From: Nitrospiraceae bacterium
Lineage (GTDB): Bacteria > Nitrospirota > UBA9217
DNA length: 9,112 nt
NCBI GenBank assembly: GCA_003454665.1
Contig: DMKB01000065.1
Span: 1-9,112 of the forward strand
Direction of reading: 5' to 3'
Of this stretch, positions 6,101 to 9,112 are shown in pieces. The first letter of the stretch is position 1. Every line of letters starts with the position of its first letter. A program made the position numbers and the translations under genes. Below the pieces are notes generated by a model. It did no database searches. It saw only the letters and a program-made list of their open reading frames with translations, and was not told where the DNA came from.

Positions 6101-6208
6101 GCCGTCGAAGGCATCCTGGCAGGCGATTTCACCGCAACGCCGCGGGACGCGAACAAATGCCGGTATTGTGCGAATGAGATCATGTGCGGGAAAAGGAACA
6201 AAGAATAA
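3119..6208 (+). CDS. addB: AddB-like subunit of AddAB helicase-nuclease (PD-(D/E)XK nuclease)
   Basis: This is a 1029-residue partner of AddA in processing double-strand DNA ends for RecA loading. The N-terminal half is an inactivated helicase: the start (MNHVIIPYGAEG) has no Walker A, and the Walker B-like position reads IIIDGIHDTDP (D209). The AddB/RecC-type segment LGGLKDGAFPQ lies near 576-585. The C-terminal RecB-type nuclease shows H777, D876 (KIDRID), D890 and K892 (VDYKTGG) and QLPVY (Q909). Iron-sulfur ligands are C745 (YLACPYDYF) and C1014, C1017 and C1023 (CRYCANEIMC), with the Cx2Cx5C spacing of Bacillus AddB. The ATG at 3119 has no Shine-Dalgarno but sits at the predicted transcription start. 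Alternatives are GTG 3080 or TTG 3083 behind AGGAGG at 3071-3076, which would add 12-13 residues. The addA-like gene follows after 186 bp. Family assignment is strong; the start is uncertain. Confidence 0.92.
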   Translation: MNHVIIPYGAEGQEYKARFFEELIASRPGPPFLYNDIMILVPSSRLKRTYGRLFLEIVERTQGAPVLVPPQISTLHQFFHTLSAIHGGPTLIDEYSRLVLLEGIVKEQMSKTAGFDRKASVLAPSLSAAVANIIEELSAAGVTPDRFSSVVAESEFSDKPPVRMLTEVYRQYELTLTEKRRIDPAGIPAFLEERFDPAWLSAYSTIIIDGIHDTDPCQTRVLRMIAAATKGAFLITAPSMESITQAGDYHPLKLTKEFLADLGVSVVDEPASQHPDDHFLAGLLFSDQPFAGAAKEGPSPSSFNKDIRLFSAVNTREEVSLIAGKVKQSLRSGIMPDSILVAFPSIDEYGPLAEEIFRDYGIPYNRALGRQLSTSPVTTALISLLHACQEDYSAPSLIRICTSPFLKFSDNPAVAPALDRLMRRERIMGGRDRLLSALRSRSAYEQEKDLLQEPLNDLFSALKPFTSPGQASLALWMERLTNLIAWSGISSRVSLIKGPLNINLQAFRKLSETLASLSAAGRLVPEYAYTFHEWFFLLKKTCMHTRFQVPPEDEGGVQVLGLGESMGRAWSEIYLGGLKDGAFPQRLPQNIFLPEATLETLGVHTLEKARMNAAHHFYRVLLSAPKVTLTWPENEGDRPVVPSPFLAELAPLRLAGLINGGIEKTTGIQFSLRIEESLSIPELAKAISVAGNPEGLQSDLLDADVEGMSGIRSALAYQPAEGAPSIIPPSQRGFRVTELDAYLACPYDYFVTHVLNIAPLEEATEDISPLERGSKVHAILRNFYDTWDSPITQENRNEARALLEKLADAAFATEADTFRNRREKERFLTIMAERFLDAEETLWKQGMRPAFLEQTIDVFKLRLADGTEAELRAKIDRIDVDEDGNFIIVDYKTGGYPQPKMNIEQDIFQLPVYAVMAGGTYGTTPTQGKSPQLKKPIGLAYYDLSGKHKGPARDVVLYDKDYGIDQPAAKPKASPKSADDFDTILKQSMDKARKAVEGILAGDFTATPRDANKCRYCANEIMCGKRNKE

Positions 6209-6215
6209 TGTTGGC

Positions 6216-6245
6216 CGCGAATTTGCGCGAATGAACGCGAATAAA
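6216..6245. repeat. Tandem 10-bp repeat, three copies of CGCGAAT
   Basis: Immediately after the addB stop, CGCGAAT recurs at 6216-6222, 6226-6232 and 6236-6242 at an exact 10-bp period (units CGCGAATTTG, CGCGAATGAA, CGCGAATAAA). A related CGCGAAA follows at 6252-6258. The 10-bp spacing puts every copy on the same face of the helix, which suits protein binding, but it may equally be a dispersed intergenic repeat. Confidence 0.6.
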
Positions 6246-6269
6246 TCATACCGCGAAAAAAATAATGGT

Positions 6270-6289
6270 GCTGCCTGCGAGACAGGAGC
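6270..6289 (+). terminator. Hairpin after addB, doubtful terminator
   Basis: GCT-g-CCTG (6270-6277) pairs with CAGG-AGC (6283-6289) around a five-base CGAGA loop, giving seven pairs with one bulged G. The sequence after it is mixed A and T with no clean T-tract, so strong intrinsic termination is not expected. It could pause polymerase or cap the addB transcript. Confidence 0.25.
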
Positions 6290-6376
6290 CTCAAAATTCA
6301 TTTAAAAAACAGATTAAGGGACTGGGCAAAGGTTTTTAAAAGTTTATGTGAGTCTGAATAATAGTTGATAGAGAAG

Positions 6377-6387
6377 GTCAGCCTGAC
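6377..6387. promoter_or_regulatory. Small palindrome just before the addA start
   Basis: GTCAG-C-CTGAC is a perfect inverted repeat around a single base, ending seven bases before the ATG at 6395. It takes the place where a Shine-Dalgarno would be expected. AAGG at 6374-6377 lies 17 bases from the ATG, which is too far for normal use. It might affect translation or be an operator half-site pair, but is short enough to be chance. Confidence 0.25.
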
Positions 6388-6394
6388 AAAAAAC

Positions 6395-9112
6395 ATGACA
6401 ATTAACCCAAAAGACCAAGCTACGCAAAAAGCCACGGACCCGTCCAAGTCCGTGCACCTCTCGGCCTCCGCCGGATCGGGCAAGACCCGCGCGCTGAAGG
6501 ACCGGTACCTGGCCCTCCTGGCCGAACTCGAAGGGAACCGTCTCCACCTGGACCAGGCCGTGGCGATCACCTTCACGGACAAGGCCGCTGCGGAGATCAA
6601 GGAACGGGTGATGCAGGACCTGCCCGAGGACATGCTCAAGAAGATCATCCGGGGAAGGCAGGACCTCCGCATCTCCACCATACACTCCTTCTGCATGAAC
6701 CTCCTGAAACGCTATCCCCTCGATGCAGGGCTGCCGCCGGACTTCGGCGTCCTCGATGCGCGGGACCAGGCCTACAAGATTCAAAAATCCATCGAAGATG
6801 CCCTCGAAGAATCCGACGGCGATCCAGGGATCATGGGGCCCCTCAAGGATTACTCAGCCGATGAGCTCATCGAGACCATCGAGTTTTTGATATCCATCAG
6901 GAGCAGGCTCAAGCGCATGGAAATCGACGCCGGGGGATTGGAAGGCCTGGTCCGGTCCCTCCACCGGGGCATGGCGATGGAAGAGGTGGAAGCAGAGATG
7001 CAGGCGCTGATCGGGAGCGCTTCGTGGCAAAGAGAGCTTCAGCAGATGGAACAGATCCTCAAAGGACAGGGCGATCAGTATACCGCATGCCGGGGCAGAG
7101 AGCACCTCCTGCTCTCACAGGAGGAGGACCCTTTCGTTGCACACAAGCTTGCTGCGTCTCTTGCTCCGGTCTATTTCACGAACGAAGGCACGCCCCGCAA
7201 GAATCCCCTTATCACGAAAAAAGCCTTTCTCGGCAACAAGCGGGATGACTACGAGAAAGCCTATGTCCGCGTCCAGGAGATGCTCGGACAGTTCCGCAGT
7301 CTATACGCTCGCCGCGCGGCAGGCCACGAGGCGATCAGCCTCCTTACCCTCTTTCATCGTGCTGAGGAGCGATACCAGGACGCGAAGCTCCGGGAAGGCC
7401 TGCTGGACTTTGACGACCTCGAGATCTACGCCTACCGCCTGCTCCAGTCACCGGAGTCTCCGGATATCCTGTACTGGCTCGACCGCAAGATTTTTCATTT
7501 TCTCATTGACGAGTTTCAGGACACCAGCGACATCCAGTGGGCCATCCTGGACACGTTGACCGACGAATTCTTCGCCGGCCAGGGCACGGACAAGCGCATG
7601 CCTCCCAGCCTCTTCGTGGTGGGCGACGAGAAACAGTCCATCTACCGCTTTCGCGAGGCAAACTACCGTTTGATCGAGAACGTACGGAACAAGATGGAAC
7701 AGAACCTCCCCGCCGGATCTTTCGAGACCCTGACCCTTGACAGAAACTTCCGCTCCACACCGGAGATCATCGGCACCACGAACCTGGTCTTCAGCGCACT
7801 CTGGGGAAAAGCGTACACGCCTTCTGCAGCGGAGCGCAGCGGGCAGCAAGGCAGTGTCCGGCTCATCGAAATTCTTGCGGCGTCTTCAGAGAACATACCT
7901 TCAGCGCCGGCCGAAGCAGACGTCCTGGCCCGAGAGATCAGGAACATCGTGTCGGGATCGACGCTCATCTATGAGAAAAAAGGCGACACATGGCAGCAGC
8001 GACCGGCCGGGTACGGTGACTGCGCCGTGCTCATCCAGTCACGGACGAGACTCAAGGAATACGAGGCAGCGCTGCAGAAACAAGGCATCCCCTACCGCGT
8101 GGTCGGCGGCATCGGCTTCTACGAAGAAGACGAGATCCAGGCCGTATTGAACGTCCTCTTCTTCCTCTGGAACCGCGACGACCGCCTCGCCCTCGCAGCG
8201 ACGCTCAAGTCACCGCTCTTCGGCCTGACCGATGGGGACATCTCCGGCCTGATACCGGACAGCAAAGACCTCCTTGGTTCCCTGCGGAAGCACCATCCTC
8301 ATATCCATGCGCTCCTCGACGACTGGAAGCGGTATGCGAACACCGAGCCCCTTTCCGGTGTCATCCATCGCATCATCGCCGATACCGGCGCCTTCATCCG
8401 TTTCGGCAGGCGCAATCCTCAGGCCATCTTCAATCTGGACAAGTTGCTCGACACGGCCCGCGAGTTCGACGGCAGGGGCTACACGACACTCCAGGACTTC
8501 GTCCAGTGGGTGAAGAACATCCGCGCGGCTGAGCAGCGTGAGGCAACGGCGGACATGAACCTTCCGGGGTTCCAGGGGGCGGTGAGCATCATGACCGTGC
8601 ACAAGGCCAAGGGCCTGGAGTTCCCAATCCTGTTCCTTCCCGGCATGGACCAGCAGCCCAAATCCCTTTCCAGCGGCCCCCTCGCGATCGTTGAGGGTGA
8701 GGGCAACGCCATGCGCATGGCTGCCAGGGACGGAGAGAGCCCTGCCTATCAAGAACTGTGGTCACGGGAGCAGGAAGAACTCGTGCGCGAACATCAGCGC
8801 CTCCTGTACGTAGCCATGACGCGGGCCAGGGACCATCTGGTCATGATCGGTACGCTCGCGGCGGGGAAGAAGCCCTTCAGGCAGAACGCCTGGCTCAGCT
8901 ATCTGCACCAGGCGATCCCCGTGCACCGGCCTGCTGAGAATACGCCCTCGTGCCTCATCACCTCTGCCTGGCCGGACTGGACAACACAGATCCTCGATCT
9001 CGAGCATCGGGGTCCCGGAGCGCGGCCGCAGGAAGGCCGTGAACAAACAACCGTACCCGTGGACAGCACAGCGGTTCTCGAGAATATCGCCCCGCTTCGC
9101 GCACAGGGGCAG
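6395..9112 (+). CDS. addA: AddA-like UvrD-family helicase subunit of AddAB (3' end outside window)
   Basis: This is the ATP-dependent 3'-5' translocase partner of AddB, in the RecB/UvrD superfamily 1A. The frame is open from the ATG at 6395 to the last base, 906 codons. Visible motifs in order are Walker A ASAGSGKT (24-31, K30), Ia ITFTDKAAAEI (from 58), Walker B LIDEFQDTS (D372, E373), III GDEKQSIYRFR (410-420), IV RNFRS (450-454), V TVHKAKGLEF (H736) and VI RLLYVAMTRAR (802-812). All key residues are present, so ATPase and helicase activity is expected. The opening, DQATQKATDPSKSVHLSASA, resembles AddA more than UvrD or Rep. AddA proteins normally end in a RecB-type nuclease, which would lie beyond the window. 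No Shine-Dalgarno is obvious, but no other start codon fits upstream. It follows addB on the same strand across a 186-bp gap with repeats, so shared or separate transcription is open. Confidence 0.93.
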   Translation, partial: MTINPKDQATQKATDPSKSVHLSASAGSGKTRALKDRYLALLAELEGNRLHLDQAVAITFTDKAAAEIKERVMQDLPEDMLKKIIRGRQDLRISTIHSFCMNLLKRYPLDAGLPPDFGVLDARDQAYKIQKSIEDALEESDGDPGIMGPLKDYSADELIETIEFLISIRSRLKRMEIDAGGLEGLVRSLHRGMAMEEVEAEMQALIGSASWQRELQQMEQILKGQGDQYTACRGREHLLLSQEEDPFVAHKLAASLAPVYFTNEGTPRKNPLITKKAFLGNKRDDYEKAYVRVQEMLGQFRSLYARRAAGHEAISLLTLFHRAEERYQDAKLREGLLDFDDLEIYAYRLLQSPESPDILYWLDRKIFHFLIDEFQDTSDIQWAILDTLTDEFFAGQGTDKRMPPSLFVVGDEKQSIYRFREANYRLIENVRNKMEQNLPAGSFETLTLDRNFRSTPEIIGTTNLVFSALWGKAYTPSAAERSGQQGSVRLIEILAASSENIPSAPAEADVLAREIRNIVSGSTLIYEKKGDTWQQRPAGYGDCAVLIQSRTRLKEYEAALQKQGIPYRVVGGIGFYEEDEIQAVLNVLFFLWNRDDRLALAATLKSPLFGLTDGDISGLIPDSKDLLGSLRKHHPHIHALLDDWKRYANTEPLSGVIHRIIADTGAFIRFGRRNPQAIFNLDKLLDTAREFDGRGYTTLQDFVQWVKNIRAAEQREATADMNLPGFQGAVSIMTVHKAKGLEFPILFLPGMDQQPKSLSSGPLAIVEGEGNAMRMAARDGESPAYQELWSREQEELVREHQRLLYVAMTRARDHLVMIGTLAAGKKPFRQNAWLSYLHQAIPVHRPAENTPSCLITSAWPDWTTQILDLEHRGPGARPQEGREQTTVPVDSTAVLENIAPLRAQGQ

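Noticed and set aside
5642..6301. 219-codon ORF on the minus strand
   Set aside because: It is antisense to the nuclease domain of addB, including the essential DYK and cysteine codons, and resembles no family.
8210..8752. 180-codon ORF on the minus strand
   Set aside because: It is antisense to addA over helicase motif V (TVHKAKGLEF) and shows no independent coding evidence.
1..9112. Defence island, CRISPR, transposon or phage gene
   Set aside because: The AddAB-type proteins are standard recombination-repair enzymes here. No spacer-repeat array, transposase, integrase or toxin-antitoxin pair is visible.

Overview
The window comes from a bacterial chromosome with G+C-rich genes and A+T-richer gaps. 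It holds six clear protein genes, two of them cut by the window edges. The lineage cannot be read directly. A lipobox-anchored TlpA-type thioredoxin and an AddB with an iron-sulfur nuclease would fit a Gram-negative or diderm organism. The small 2[4Fe-4S] ferredoxin and the short A+T-rich palindromic repeats in the gaps are reminiscent of Nitrospirota or Desulfobacterota genomes. That placement is an inference and is weakly held.

Left part (1-3044), minus strand. The genes, listed in the direction of transcription from right to left, are: a 65-residue 2[4Fe-4S] ferredoxin (3044-2847), a 106-residue cytosolic thioredoxin with WCGPC (2676-2356), a 163-residue TlpA/ResA-like thioredoxin lipoprotein with WCPPC (2019-1528), and a membrane-anchored GAF-GGDEF diguanylate cyclase (1095 to beyond base 1). 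The gaps of 170 to 430 bp, each with its own palindromes, suggest that these are mostly separate transcription units and not one tight operon. The GGDEF gene and the ferredoxin gene each have a full-consensus sigma-70 promoter.

Right part (3119-9112), plus strand. Here lie an AddB-like helicase/nuclease subunit (3119-6208) and an AddA-like UvrD-family helicase subunit (6395 to beyond 9112). Together they should form an AddAB (RecBCD-type) complex that resects double-strand DNA ends for RecA-dependent repair. AddB lacks a Walker A motif but keeps the nuclease residues and all four iron-sulfur cysteines. AddA keeps all the helicase motifs visible here; its C-terminal nuclease would lie beyond the window.

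Regulation. Between the ferredoxin and addB genes two divergent sigma-70 promoters share the same -35 bases. The addB promoter would start transcription almost at the ATG, so a leaderless message is possible. At the GGDEF promoter the -10 lies in a self-complementary octamer and faces a divergent 34-codon ORF with a strong Shine-Dalgarno sequence. Three gaps hold repeat-like palindromes or short tandem repeats. I found no mobile-element gene, CRISPR array, tRNA or rRNA, and no convincing new defence or metabolic system. The points of interest are promoter architecture, start-site choice and intergenic repeats.
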